Part shown: in pieces, positions 5,674-6,050 of the stretch
How the letters are laid out: the number at the start of each line of letters is the position of its first letter
Numbering within the stretch: position 1 is the first letter of the stretch
The notes under the pieces: generated by a model
The model's database searches: none
What the model saw: only the letters and a program-made list of their open reading frames with translations
What the model was told of the DNA's origin: nothing
Source of the DNA: Comamonadaceae bacterium
GTDB lineage: Bacteria; Pseudomonadota; Gammaproteobacteria; Burkholderiales; Burkholderiaceae_C
DNA length: 6,050 nucleotides
NCBI GenBank assembly: GCA_947371775.1
Contig: CANBQX010000117.1
Span: forward strand, 1-6,050
Direction of reading: 5' to 3'
Made by a program: the position numbers and the translations under genes

Positions 5674-6050
5674 ATGTCCAAAAAATTATTCCTAGACTTC
5701 GAAGCACCGGTGGCGGAGCTGGAAGGCAAGATCGAAGAACTGCGCTACGTGCAAAACGAGTCGGCCGTTGATATTTCGGCCGAAATTGACCAGCTCAGCA
5801 AAAAGAGCCAGCAACTCGTCAAAGACATCTACAGCAACCTGACGCCCTGGCAGATCACCAAGATCGCCCGCCATGCTGAGCGCCCCTACACGCTGGACTA
5901 CATCAACGAGATCTTCACGCACTTTGTGGAGCTGCATGGCGACCGCCACTTTGCCGATGATCTGAGCATTGTGGGTGGCCTGGCCCGTTTCAATGGCGCA
6001 CCCTGCATGGTGCTCGGCCAGCAAAAAGGCCGCGACACCAAAGAGCGCGG
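5674..6050 (+). CDS. accA: Acetyl-CoA carboxylase carboxyltransferase subunit alpha, N-terminal part (cut by window edge)
   Basis: The first 125 codons are present and the frame is open to the right edge; complete AccA proteins have about 320 residues. Recognisable family blocks are LFLDFEAPVAELEGKIEELR near the start, HAERPYTLDYI (67-77), ELHGDRHFADD (86-96) and GQQKGRDTKER (115-125). With AccD it forms the carboxyltransferase that moves CO2 from biotin on AccB to acetyl-CoA, giving malonyl-CoA for fatty-acid synthesis in the cytoplasm. The ATG follows a strong GGGAGAG ribosome site (GGAG at 5663-5666, 7-base gap). It begins 50 bases after the glycosylase stop with no terminator between, so it may be read from the cysS transcript, although its own promoter cannot be excluded. 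Confidence 0.97.
   Translation, partial: MSKKLFLDFEAPVAELEGKIEELRYVQNESAVDISAEIDQLSKKSQQLVKDIYSNLTPWQITKIARHAERPYTLDYINEIFTHFVELHGDRHFADDLSIVGGLARFNGAPCMVLGQQKGRDTKER

Overview
The window reads as ordinary chromosomal DNA from a betaproteobacterium. GC content is high, and codon use and gene content fit Burkholderiales, most likely Comamonadaceae (Rhodoferax/Polaromonas-like). That placement comes from protein flavour and gene order as I know them, not from a search. I see no mobile elements, CRISPR arrays, tRNA or rRNA genes, and no intergenic stretch above 120 bases.

Left part, minus strand (3476 down to 1): a tightly packed five-gene cell-envelope and protein-folding cluster, in transcription order. 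It starts with a secreted TPR protein with a C-terminal NTF2-like domain (2457-3476), followed by a secreted YkuD-fold L,D-transpeptidase/carboxypeptidase-like protein with its own C-terminal NTF2-like domain (1188-2435). Next come a periplasmic cyclophilin ppiA (598-1188), a cytoplasmic cyclophilin ppiB (90-596) and the first 25 codons of lpxH (lipid A synthesis, 1-75). The gaps are 21 bases, a 1-base TGATG overlap, 1 base and 14 bases, so one transcript with translational coupling is likely.

Centre (3477-3596): a 120-base divergent intergenic region. It holds two candidate -10 boxes on opposite strands, 7 bases apart, and a nine-codon open frame with a strong Shine-Dalgarno that ends just before cysS.

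Right part, plus strand (3597 to the end): cysS (cysteinyl-tRNA synthetase), overlapping by 4 bases an AlkA-like HhH-GPD DNA glycosylase, then after 50 bases the first 125 codons of accA (carboxyltransferase alpha subunit of acetyl-CoA carboxylase). These are housekeeping genes.

The most interesting signal is in the two secreted proteins at the head of the minus-strand cluster. They share a matching TPR-like unit near the N-terminus and a matching NTF2-like domain at the C-terminus, with key residues at identical spacing. In one the middle is a YkuD catalytic domain; in the other it is more TPR plus a Pro/Ala linker. The YkuD protein has the domain order of the Csd6/Pgp2 L,D-carboxypeptidases, which trim peptidoglycan and set cell shape in Helicobacter and Campylobacter. 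A paired peptidoglycan-trimming enzyme and scaffold is a reasonable hypothesis, but I see no clearly unprecedented system here.
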